From assembly GCF_905475395.1 (NCBI RefSeq), contig NC_058337.1, forward strand, positions 137,723,960 through 137,787,959: a stretch of DNA of 64,000 bases, written 5' to 3'. The notes below the pieces were generated by a model. It was given only the letters and a program-made list of their open reading frames with translations. It did no database searches and was not told the origin of the DNA. The DNA is from Chrysoperla carnea (taxonomy: Eukaryota > Arthropoda > Insecta > Neuroptera > Chrysopidae). The translations under genes and the position numbers were made by a program. Shown here piece after piece: positions 44,660 to 55,829 of this stretch (its first letter is position 1; the number at the start of each line of letters is the position of its first letter).

Positions 44660-47010
44660 GCAGTGGAACAATTGAAGTCGCAAACTATGACAAAGGAAAA
44701 TTGAAAACTTTCACTCTCAATGATGTATGGTACGTTCCTGATATATCACGGAATCTTGTGTCTGTACTTGCGGCACATGATCGGAATCATGACAGCAAAT
44801 TTGAATCAACTGACACTGATTGTCACTTCAGTATAAATGAGCAGACAGTGTTCAGGGATACTCGGAACTCAGGTGGAACTCTATATTGTGCTTCATTCCA
44901 CACGATTCAACCAGCAGAGGTGTGCGTTAATGTAGCTGAGATATGTCAGCTACATTACATGGACAGCTACATCACATGGACAAACGATATGTCAGATTAA
45001 AACTTGAATCTGAATTAGGTATCAAAGTTCCTATGGACAAACAAATTTGCGAGCCGTGTCAGTTTGGAAAGGCGCATCGACTACCGTTTGGAACCAGAGT
45101 TAAGGCCTCAGCTCCTGGTGAGTTGTCTGGTGATGTGTGCGATCCATTTGACCCATCTTTCAATGGTAGGCGTTATTTAATCGTTATTAAGGACCACTAT
45201 TCAAGATACCGTTACTGTTTTTTCGCCAAAGAAAAATCAGCAGTTAAGGAGGCCCTGCACAGTGATGTGCGTCAAATTCTAAAAGAGTATGGGGTGACCC
45301 AGCGACTAACTGCCCCCTACACACCAGAACAGAATGGTGCTGTGGAACGAGAAAATCGGACAATAGTCGAAATGGCACGCACATTTAAGTATGCAAATCC
45401 TGATGCCAAATTTCCTGTGGCAATTTGGGCGGAGCTTGTCATCGCCGCTGGGTACATTCTCAACCGAGTGGGAAAGTCGCCAATTGCTAATAAAACGCCA
45501 TTTGAACTCTGGTTTGGTCAGAAACCACGGATCAAACACCTGCGAGTGGTGAGCTCTAAATGTTACGTTCACCTTCCAACACAAAAGAGATGGAAAATGG
45601 ATCCAAAGGCAAAAATCGGCTACCTTGTCGGATATGATGGTGATGAGCGATATCGGGTCTACATCCCTGAGGAGAGAAATGTTGTTGACTCACGTGATGT
45701 AATATTTCATGAGAAAGTTGGAAATTGTAACATCGAGAAACTTAGGCCTATCAAGAAAGAAAAGAGTGGTGATGTTGAGGAAGATCAGGTGCATAAAGAA
45801 AAACTTGCTGAGGAAACATTGGAAGACGAGCCCGACACAGATGTTTCAGATAGGGAATCAAGCAATGATTCGGATTCATTCTCTGTGCCTCTTAAAAATC
45901 CTAACAAACCATCTAAGCCACCGACTCGGGAAAGAAAAGCCCCAACAGGGCTAGAGGGCTATGTAACATCTAATTTTGCTGAAGTATTTCTGACTGATGA
46001 CGAACCAACTAATTTTGGTGAAGCTATTAAATGTAAAGATAGCATTGAATGGAGATCAGCCATGGACAACGAAATCAAGCCCATGCATAAGAATGATGCA
46101 TGGGAATTGACTGAACTCCCTCCAGGAAAGAAAGCTATCAGCAATAAGTGGGTTTATCGACTCAAGCGTAATCCTGACAGAAGTGTTTACAAATATCGCG
46201 CGAGATTGGTCATCAAAGGATGCGCGCAACGGCCCGGCATTGACTATGCAGACACCTTTAGTCCGGTTGCACGGTTGGAAGTTGTCCGATCGTTGTTGTC
46301 CATTGCAGCTGTGGAAAGGATGGCGTTGTGCCAGTTTGACGTTGCAACAGCAATTTTATTCGATGATGTTCTGGAACAAATCTTCATGAAGCAACCTGAG
46401 GGGTATGAAGATGGGACTAATCGAGTCTGCCGCTTGAAGAGAAGCTTGTATGGCCTTAAGCAGGCTCCACGTTGTGGAACAAGCGGTTTGATGACTTTAT
46501 GATTGGCTTGGAATTTCTTCAGAGCCCTGAAGACCCATGTGTCTATATTAGACAAACTCCTGCTGGCAAGATCATCGTTGCACTTTTCGTTGATGATGGG
46601 TTGGTCGCAGCAAGTTGCCAATCTGAAATGGACTTGTTCATTAAACAACTAAGTTCACAATTTGATATTGTTGTGAAAGAAGCGTCCTTCTTTCTTGAGC
46701 TTGAAATAGAACAACATGATGGTGACATCAAAGTCGGCCAATCAGCATATATAAAGAAAATCCTTTATCAGCAGTTCCTGTTCTCAGAATTGACAATGAG
46801 TCAGCAAGAAAACTTAGTGACAACCCTGAATTTCACTTTCGGACCAAGCACATTCAGCGAAAATACCTGTTCATCCGAGACCGAATTAAAGCGGGCATGT
46901 TAACTGTGGCCCATATCGGAACTGAACATCAGTTGGCAGACATCTTGACGAAGCCTGTTCCTCGCCTTAGACTTCATGCTCTCAGAGAGAATCTGGGACT
47001 ATCATATTAG
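44660..47010 (+). pseudogene. Copia pol remnant: protease tail, integrase, reverse transcriptase, RNase H tail
   Basis: First piece (to 45000): protease tail and GAG-pre-integrase region (VWYVPDISRNLVSV), frame change near 44950. Main piece 44943-46502: CEPCQFGKAH zinc finger end, integrase core with IVIKDHYSRY, HSD and APYTPEQNGAVERENRTI but missing the residues around D-N-G between them; then reverse transcriptase with KWVYRLKRN, YKARLV-like YRARLVIKG, DYADTFSPVARL, FDVATAIL and GLKQAPR. A frameshift at about 46475 is followed by LFVDDGL (46472-46903). A deletion then leads to the RNase H C-terminus (HIGTEHQLADILTKPV) ending TAG at 47010. Nonfunctional. Confidence 0.8.
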
Positions 47011-47037
47011 TTTGCCTGGACTTCAAATAAGGGAAAG

Positions 47038-47262
47038 TGTTGAAGAAATCGAATTATTTTTGTCCTGAACACTAGGGTATTGTGTTGTAACTAAGTTGGT
47101 ACTACTGTTAGTAATCTGACGTTAAGTGAGTGGTCATTGTTTAACTAATTCTAAAACGTGTCTCTGTATTTTTAAACTAATGTTTTACAATAAATATACT
47201 TGTATTCAATTAAATTCATAATCGAGTAGTTATTTTTGTAGCCTAATAACCGAAATTCAAGA
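47038..47262 (+). repeat. Right copia LTR
   Basis: Nearly identical to the left LTR, with one base more (GTAACTAAG versus GTAACAAG) and three to four substitutions. Confidence 0.8.
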
Positions 47263-47267
47263 AATTG

Positions 47268-48107
47268 AATTATTTTTAATTGAATTTAAAGCTAAAAAAC
47301 CAATACATTATTTATTTGTAATATAAATAAAATGAAAATAGTAAAACAGTAACCAACCGCATTAGTTGGACAGAGCTTTATACTGATCGGAGAACTTGAA
47401 TAGAACAGAGACCAATACTCGAACGATCTAGACGTAGATCTCTATATATTAATATAGTTATTTTAAATTGCTCGTAGTTAGTAATTTGTTAAATCAATTT
47501 ATAATAAATGAAAATTTATAGTTCTTCATTGATTAATTTCATTTATTTATTTCACCAGAAAAAAATTGTAAATTATAACGAGCAGTTATCAAAAGAATCT
47601 AAATAATATATGGACTTACTAAAATATTTTATTGTAACAGTAAAAATACATATTTGAATTGGAAAAGGTTTTAATAACTTTTTTACAATTGAGGTTATTT
47701 CAGTAATGCTATATAAAAATTTATTTGTCCAAGTACCAGTACCAGTACATGTAATGAAGTATCAGTTTTTTTTGTAATGGAATTTTAAAAATGTATCATC
47801 CTTTTAGTTCAAAGAAAGGCCACTAGTTTAGTAAAGGATACAATATATATTGCCAACTCACTTTTTTCACCTATGATGAACGGATGTGATTTCAAATAAG
47901 ATAGTAAATTACTGGTTCTCCTTAGGGTAACATTTACAATAAAACTTCGATCGTCAGTTGGAATCATTATATAATTTATTTATAAAAACATGTTATTCCC
48001 ATATGCAAATTACCACACCACGTTGGCTTAACTTATGGTTAATCAGCGGATATTCATTGTTTAAAATTCCAAGTATCTATAATGGTTAAAACACGTATTA
48101 ACTTTTT
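47268..48107. other. Noncoding gap
   Basis: AT-rich; no gene seen. Contains a short CCAGTACCAGTACATG repeat near 47737. Confidence 0.4.
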
Positions 48108-48441
48108 ATACCATGTATATATGAAATATACATAGTATATTAAGTTTAGTCCCAAGTTTGTAACGCTTAAAAATAATGATGCTAGGAAAAAAATTTTGTC
48201 ATAGGTGTTCATAAAATCACCTAATTAGTCCATTTCCGGTTGTCCGACCATCCGTCCGTCTGTGGACACGATAACTCAAAAACGAAAAGAGATATCGAGC
48301 TGAAATTTTTACAGCGTACTCAGGACGTAAAAAATGAGGTCAAGTTCGTAAATGAGCATTGTGTAATGTGATAAAGAAATCAACACTGACTATGCATGGT
48401 ATTTCAACAATTAACTCAGTCAATTGTTTGTTTTCCCTTGT
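48108..48441 (-). mobile_element. HINE-like repeat family, copy E with internal deletion
   Basis: Has both family ends (ATACCATGTATATATG and TTTTCCCTTGT) but jumps from AATGAGCAT directly to TGTGTAATGTGATAAAG, dropping about 200 bases present in the other copies. Confidence 0.65.
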
Positions 48442-50639
48442 TTTTTTCTTATTCTTGATTTAAGTAATATCTAAATTTTTATTCTGAAACGAAATAACTT
48501 ATTAATAACAAATGCTTTGTGAGTTTATATTTGTACTACGCAAAACGTTTTGGGATTAATTTATCTTATTTAATTAATATGTAGTAAATACTTACATAAA
48601 TCACATGTGATTGACCCATTTATACGTGAACATTTAGTTTACTGATGTTTAACAAAATGCTGAATTTTTTTTAGCGTTATTCGCAACATTTCGTTTAATC
48701 ACCATATTAGCGCTTTATATATTTAATATTCTCATGGCTTCATGATGGTTAAATGTTATTAGCCTTTTAATGGGGCTAGCACCATTACAATATTTTTCTA
48801 GTAATTTAGATTAATTAACACTTAAATCTAATTATGCACGTATGTTTTTTTTTTGTCTTGCTTTTCTTTTTTTATTAAATATCAATCATACGATATCATG
48901 TTTTTTGTATAAAATTAACTTTAATATGAATTGGTACTACACATTTTGTGGTTATATTTTATGTTAATACGAAAATTGGTCAATACATTGCCAACTTATA
49001 GCTCCGTATACATAGCAGATAAAATTGTTATTTTTCACTCAAACTATTCCCATTCATTTGGGAATCGTTTGGGAGGATTTGGGAATATAATTTTAAAATT
49101 TGGGATTTATTAGTTTTCCTGTAATTAACGATTCTTTTTTCAGCGTATAGTTAGCAGGTGGGAAATTAAATCCACTTAATTTTTATGTTATTCAAAAGGA
49201 AATCATTTGGGAATTACGATAAACACGGTTTCAGAGTTTGGGAATGTATAATTAATTAATTAGACCTATTTTTTAGTTGATTTATAAGTTATGTTAATTA
49301 ACCGTACACCTGAATCATTAATTGTTATATAACAATATCGCGACAATATTCAAATATTACTGAATAATTTATTTTATAATTTATGTAAATGTTAAGTTTT
49401 ATTTTGCCTTAAAATTGTTCTTATTCAATTGGGAATCGTTTGGGGAGATTAAGGAATATAATTTTATTATTTAGGACTAATTAGTTTTCATGTAATTAAT
49501 TAGTTTTCAAAGCGTATACTTAGAAGGTAAAAAATTAAAATTTTACCATTTTTACGTTATTTGATAATAATTTACATGGAGACTAATCTAATGTCATATA
49601 TTGTATTTAGAGTATTTTTTTTATATCTTAATATATGTTCACTAACGTTAGTTATAAAATTATTACTTATTAATATACATCTGTTGTTTTTGGTAATGTT
49701 TTCCTTGAATTAACATTATCAGTTTGTAATATTTTGTTGGTATGTTAACTTTTATAGTATCATTATAGAATGAATGAATATATTTCTTGTTCGGAAAATA
49801 ATGACTATTTTATTATTTAATATTTCTTAGAAAGTTTTAGGTATAATACTTTACACTCAGAAAGCGCTTAGCTACAAGACTATGTACCTCTACCGTTTAA
49901 ATTAATGGGTCCAGCAATGATAACGTTAATATTTGTACCTTTGGAATCGTACTAAGTATTCCTTTTACATACCAAAGATATCCTAACAATTTAACTGTTC
50001 CAAATCATCTATCCATCTATATATCGGTGGGTTGTTTATACGCACTCTTGCAATATTTATCGTTTTTATAAATATATAAATTACTTTAATATAACATTGT
50101 ATTCGGTTGTATGCCGAATACTCCCCGTAACTCTCTATTCTTTTTAGTTCTCTGCAATTTTTACTTATCATAACTAATATTCAGTTATCAGTAAAACAAA
50201 ACTGAGAGGTTTGGTTAAAAACAATTTAATTATTAAAATTTGTATAGCTTGAAATTAGTATTGATGATGTTTTAATGTAGTTTAAAACATAGCCTATACG
50301 AATGAATTTTATTATTTAAATCTAGAATGTTTATCTACTAATTATCGAAATTGTTTGAAGTTGTCCAAGTACATTGGTCTCCTTTTTCTGTATCCGAGTA
50401 TTGGGTATTTTACCTTATTCAATTTACTTTAAATCTAAACACATTTTTGATTTGCAAACGTTGTCAGAGAGTGTTAGAAATATATTTTTTATTTTATAGT
50501 TACTTACGGTTTGAATGACGTTTTTGCTCATTAATCGACGCAAAATTACAAAAAACGGATATTTTATCAATCACAGGCCAGCATACACTTTCGTTTAATG
50601 CCAACTCTTCATTAGCTACGCACGTTTCAAATTTAAATC
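48442..50639. other. Long noncoding stretch with a diverged duplication
   Basis: No gene. TTGGGAATCGTTTGGG(A)GGA followed by GGAATATAATTTTA, TAGTTTTC(C/A)TGTAATTAA and AGCGTATA(G/C)TTAG occurs at about 49050-49190 and about 49425-49560, a roughly 375-base duplication. The remainder is AT-rich. Confidence 0.45.
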
Positions 50640-51783
50640 TTACACTGAATTACTGATACGTATTGTCAGACAAAAACCTGCACTCTTTTGTTTATTCACC
50701 GTATCTGGGTCTTCAGGATATTCTGAAAAGTACGCAATTCTGGATTCGTCGATCGATGACCCATTTTCCCCTACCTCGCGCATTTGGTCGATTTTTCTAT
50801 CCCACACACTTCTGTCATCTAATTTGACTTAATAATGAAGATTTCCTAATCTTTTTATACCTTTTCCAAACACCTACTTTTTTGTATTATTTAAGTATTC
50901 ACGAACTGCGACTTTTTTATTCACCTCGAGGAATTAAATATTCTTAGAAATTTCTTTTGAGTGTTTTTCTGCATTTTTTTGGAATCATTATGTCTAACCG
51001 TGTTTTGAGATTTCTATTAAACATTAACATCGCAGGAGACTTTCCCGTCGCTGGATGTATCGTTGTACGGAACATCAGCAAAAAGTTTCGATCAATTTCG
51101 AATTTAATATGTGTTTCATCGTTTGAACATATCATTCCGCCTGCCCGTTCGTAGCGGGATAGTATGGCGCCGTATTTTATGGCTAATTCCATTTTGTTTT
51201 AAAATTTTTTTTAAATTGATCACTAGTAAATTGTGGCCCGTGATCGCTAAAACTGAAGGTAATCCGAATCCAGAACAAATAGTTCGATACACTTGAATGG
51301 TAGTTCGATACACCGTCGACATATTTGGAACTATAATTATTTCAGGTCATTTCGTAAATACGTCCATTAAGAGAAAAAATAGCTTCCCTTTGTAAGGACC
51401 TGCAAAATCAACATGGACTCTATCAAATGGGTTATTCGGAATATCCGATTTATGTAAGGAACTTTTGTCGGGTTTGTTGGTGTTAATTGACAGTCAGTGC
51501 AATTTTTTACTGTTTTTTTGATATCCGAATCGATTCCTTTCCACCAGCAATACATCCTTGCTAATAATTTCATACGACTCATACCAAAATGCCCGGCATG
51601 AATTTCCTCCAATACTTTTTTATAAGAAACGATCGGTATACACACGTTAACTATTTTTCCATGTTTCAAACCGTTAATTAATATTTTCATTGAATCGTCC
51701 TTTAATGTTGCCGTTCCTAATTCATCTACATTAACAGCCATAGTGTTAATTTGTGGTGATTCTATTAAATCTACTTCATCCAC
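50640..51783 (-). pseudogene. Gypsy element 3 integrase
   Basis: HHCC zinc finger (H-A-G-H-F-G ... C-T-D-C-Q) at about 51620-51490; core start DRVHVDFAGPYKGKLFFLLM (in a shifted frame) near 51400; an ITGHN sequence near 51235 where a catalytic V-S-D-N-G normally stands; TTIHPATGKSPAMLMF at about 51060; and a KLDDRSVWDRKIDQMR C-terminal motif near 50780. The loss of the central Asp and several frame changes make it dead. Confidence 0.65.
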
Positions 51784-51889
51784 CTTAAAATAAGATTAAA
51801 GCGTTTATTTTAATAATCTTTAAAAAGATACGCAATAACAAAGCACACGGCACACACATATCAAAGTAATCACTTCACAATAATTTTTT

Positions 51890-53540
51890 TCAATCCAATA
51901 CAGTGTGTGCGGGTCACAGAGGCTGATCATAGAACTGTTTCTGCCCGGCTAGGTGTTCAATATATATGTCACGTGACCAGCGGATCTTGCCTGACGCCAT
52001 CAATCGTGTCATGATCTGCGCTATATTTTGGATATATTCCCAAAGATTTCGCAACCCCGTAGTTCTGAGCTAGCCAGGACCCGAGCGAACCAACGACAAA
52101 AGCATCCAATGAGACCCTATAGCCTTTCGAAGATGATTATATTTGCAGCAAGTTGATTATATTTGTCGAGCTTTTGCAGATTTCTATGATTTTGACTTCA
52201 TTACAAGTCTCTTCTAGAACCACAATGTCCGGGCAAAGAGTACTCTTTACGCGGGGTACTTGCCTATTGATGTTAAGGGTAGCACCTGGGGGTAGTCGCG
52301 ATCCGCGAGCAAGCCGGTCTTGTACGGCGTTATGTCGCCGTTTCCACGGATGTTATGCCGCCGTTGAATGAATGGTAAAATGATTCAGTACCTATGGTAA
52401 TGTCTCATTGATATAACCACAACGTCGGCACCGTTTATTCCCGTTCCCGAGTCGCCGTGTTCCATTTAATGGAACGACGCCGAGGAACTGGTTGCTCGCT
52501 TTCCTTAAGAGTTGTACAGGTGTACGCCTTTCCCTGATATTTTTTGTCTAGCAGTCTAGTAAGGTAGAATGCTCGTAGTGCTGAACGTAGCATACGAACA
52601 ACAACGGATTGCGCCGTCTCCGGGACAATTATACGCTACAGTCTTTGCACAGGACGGTTATTGGTGACAGAGAGATCGCGCGTTACTCTGCACCAATGGA
52701 AACCCACACTAATTTTACTGTTAAAGCGACGGCACGCATTTCTAGCTTGTGACCACAAACTTAAAATGTCTCCGCCGTCAGGTGTTAATAAACCCTCAAG
52801 TGAGCCAGACCCAGACCGATACTTTGCGAGCATTTCCTCGGTTGGATTTTCTCCCATACGACGTCTCACTACTCGTTTCAAGCAGGACCAGGCCCTTTTC
52901 CCTGGCAATGGTGTCCTTGCAGGACCAGACCCTTTTCCCTGACAATGGTGTCCTTGCAGGTCAACAGTGTAAAAACGTGAACTACGGTGCTTACGTCCGT
53001 AGAATCGGTCAACGGTAAAAGATTTGCGCCAACCTGGTAAGATGGGATGAATAAAATTTCAGGAAAGAAACACTGAGGTAGGTTCATCCATTTCTTAGCT
53101 AGCCCTTTGATCGTCTTGTTTGCGTCAGTCAAAAGTCCTTTGGCGACATTGCCGCCTCGCTGTATAAAGGCTAGCCGAGAAAGGATTAACATATTTGTAT
53201 CTTCCAATTTCCTTCCAGGGGGCGAGAAGAGAATCGTATACCTTCTGGACGTCCTCCTTGAAGACCCAAATGGCATCAAGGGGAGTTTGGGCTACATAGA
53301 AGCCCATTGGTACACCGAGATGTTGATACTCTTCTCCGTCTTTTTAAACCGTCAGTCCTCCTCCTTGGATGGTAAATTCCGTAGGAAAGACTTCGGTGGT
53401 TGGAACTTTAGAACTGCATGCAAGAGTTCTCAAGAATTCAGCATTTTTGCCGAGAAGAAAGATGTCAACAGCATATGCGAGAGTGAAGAAATTGTGGTCA
53501 TGAAGCTTGTAACCGTGCTGCTAATCCAGATTCATTACAA
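51890..53540 (-). mobile_element. 5'-truncated R2/NeSL-like LINE fragment, relatively G+C-rich
   Basis: On the minus strand from about 53500: YAVDIFLLGKNAEF (the YADD box with Asp to Val), HLGVPMGFYVAQTPLDAI, VYDSLLAPWKEIGR, ILSRLAFIQRGGNVAKGLL, SCLKRVVRRRMGENPTEEML, FHWCRVTRDLSV, VVVRMLRSALRAFYLTRLLD and KKYQGKAYTC. The RT, thumb and following helical region resemble R2-superclade LINEs (R2, NeSL, CRE), which carry a C-terminal rather than N-terminal endonuclease; the exact clade is uncertain. There is a 38-bp tandem duplication (AGGACCAG(G/A)CCCTTTTCCCTG) at about 52888-52965. It lies inside the gypsy element and is clearly richer in G+C than all neighbours. Confidence 0.6.
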
Positions 53541-53549
53541 GATAGTCTA

Positions 53550-54930
53550 GACATAAAATAAGCATTTCTATGCTCAAGAGTATTTCTGTATTTAATGTCA
53601 AAACTAAATCCTGGCATGAACGCTGCATAGTGTAACATTCGCGATGCTGACAGTATAGGTAAGCCTTCTCTTGGGGAAAAATCTGCATCCACGGCTTATT
53701 GTCTGTTGACAGTGTAAAGTGCCTTCCGTAGAGAAAATTAAAGAACTTTCTTACTCCAAAGATTATTCCGTATGCTTTCTTATCTATTTGTGAGCATTTT
53801 TGTTGTGTTTCATTTAGAGTTTGCGATGCATATATAATGGGATTTTCACCGTTTTTAGTAACGTCCCTTAAAACTGCCCCACTCCGCGCCGTACGGACCA
53901 TCCGTCGCTAAAATACTTGGTAGCTTTGGATTATAATGTGTTTAAAACTCGACCCGATTGCATTTCTTTTTTAGATTTTCACATTCATCATTCCAATTAA
54001 AAGGAACATTGTCTTTAAGTAAATTCTTGATTGGGTATAAAACTGTACTCAGGTTTTTGAAAAATCGACGGTAATAATTTATTAAGCCTACAAAAGATCG
54101 AACTTCATCTTTGTTCTTTGGTCTAGGCATTCCTGATATTGCCTGTATTTTGGATTTCATTTATGGATTCCAAATTCCTATTATGTATACGCATATTCGA
54201 TTTGTTTTTTGAAAAGTTCACACTTTTTTATATTAACCCGCATATTCCATTTATTTGATGTTTCAATTACTAAGTCTAAACGCTCCATGCCAATTTGATC
54301 GTTTGGCCCCGTGACATTTATGTCGTCTAAGAAAACAGAGGCTCCTGGAATATGTTGCAAAATGGACTCTATAAATCTTTGCCATATGCTGGTGCCGAAG
54401 CCATGCCAAACATTAATCTTGTAGGTTGATATAGTTCTTTGTGTGTACTAAGTGTTAGTAATTCGCGAAATTATTTTGCTACCGGTAATTGAAGATAGGC
54501 TTTACATAAGTTTATTTTTGAAAATATTTTACCACCGCTTAAACTCGCAAATAATTCTACAATTGTGTGTAAAGTATGCTCATCAATCACCAAATGAAGA
54601 TTTATAGTAATTATGTAATCACTGCACAATATTTTCTTATTTCCAGATTTAATGACAGGAACAATTGGAGTAGCCCACTGACTTTAACTAAAATACTGTC
54701 TTTTCAGTTCGCACTCTACTAGTTCTACTAGTTTTTCTAGTCCGCACTCAACCATTGGTTTAACCACAGGTGTTAGTCCTTCCAAAATCACTCGAAAAGT
54801 ACCTTCGGATATTTGTTTTTTAATTCTGTCATAATTTCATCTAGAATATTAGATATTGCCTTTACACATGTCATTCTTTAAAAATAAACTTTTGTTAACA
54901 TCAATTCCCAACGTTCTTATTCTCGTTCTA
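53550..54930 (-). pseudogene. Gypsy element 3 reverse transcriptase and RNase H
   Basis: 54160-53942 gives RPKNKDEVRSFVGLINYYRRF and NVPFNWNDECE, the end of the reverse transcriptase. 53901-53550 gives PIIYASQTLNETQQ, KKAYGIIFGVRKFFNFLYG and TDNKPWMQIF, the RNase H part. The catalytic reverse transcriptase core lies degenerate at about 54930-54200 (VFLDDINVTG-like words on the minus strand). Stops and frame changes throughout. Confidence 0.65.
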
Positions 54931-54959
54931 CCAATGAGTGGTTGTTTATCATTTTCAAC

Positions 54960-55233
54960 AAGCTTATATTAGCTTCACCTGTATGTATGTATGTATGTAT
55001 GGTAACTCTCTAATATCATACCCATACATAGAACATCATCAGTTATATACATTTATTACACTTCCGATAACCATAATATACATAAATACTTAGAACAAGC
55101 AACAAGCGTGCTTTTTAGTTTTTAAACTATATAGGTAAATATGTAAAGACTCAATTTAAAATTATTACCACTTGAATTTTTTACATTTACAACACTGTAT
55201 CACATTCAATCCTAATTACTCCCACAGCAACTA
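54960..55233. other. Noncoding DNA with a short (TATG)n run
   Basis: GTATGTATGTATGTATG at about 54982-54999; no other feature. Confidence 0.35.
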
Positions 55234-55667
55234 ATAGGGTATTATCGTTAGTCAAAAATAAATAATGAAATTTGAAAAAATGAAATGTCATACAAGCACA
55301 TTTTCTTTTAAAATATTAAAATTAAAAATCGTAATTTTTAAACTGTATATCACGTGACCTAAAACGCGGGTAAGCCCTGCTGTGATGTCATAGCGGTATG
55401 AGTCATAAACCATCAGTTAGTTCAATGTAGATAGCTGGGTATAATATATACATAGATAATAAGTATTTAAACTTATTTGTGTTATTTCGTATAGTGATAC
55501 CCATATTACGTCATCAAATTGGATGCCCGCGTTTTTGTCAGTTTAAAATTTAATTTAAGCTTTTGGCAAGAAAGCGTGTGTATTTTTCCGAAATAAATTT
55601 TTTGTGGCTTTTTATTAGCAAAATCAACATTTTGCAGTACTTTTTCAAAAATAATGGAATACCCTAT
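55234..55667. mobile_element. ATAGGGTATT MITE, copy flanked by TA
   Basis: ATAGGGTATT...AATACCCTAT ends with TA directly outside each (55232-55233 and 55668-55669). The interior matches the copy at 15705-16224 in opposite orientation. TA duplication suggests mobilisation by a Tc1/mariner-like transposase. Confidence 0.75.
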
Positions 55668-55829
55668 TAATTTTAAGTTTAAATTCGTTTATTTTTAAAG
55701 TATGAAAAGAAATAGACTAATAAGAATTTCAGGAAATCGAACTTTTAGTAGCATTTCATATTACTTTTGGGTAGAAGGTCTTTTCCCCCATTTTGACCCT
55801 GCTGAATCCGAATATGCCGGTTGCCCAAC

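Larger units (their letters stand above)
44360..47262 (+). mobile_element. Copia LTR retrotransposon, internally deleted
   Basis: Both LTRs are present, the 5-bp target duplication AATTG flanks the element (44355-44359, 47263-47267), the primer-binding site GGTTATGGGCCC (44584) fits initiator-Met tRNA, and the polypurine tract AAATAAGGGAAAG precedes the right LTR. The LTRs differ at about four or five positions. The interior lacks gag and most of protease, has a gap in the integrase core and has lost most of RNase H. It could move only with help from an intact relative. Confidence 0.85.
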
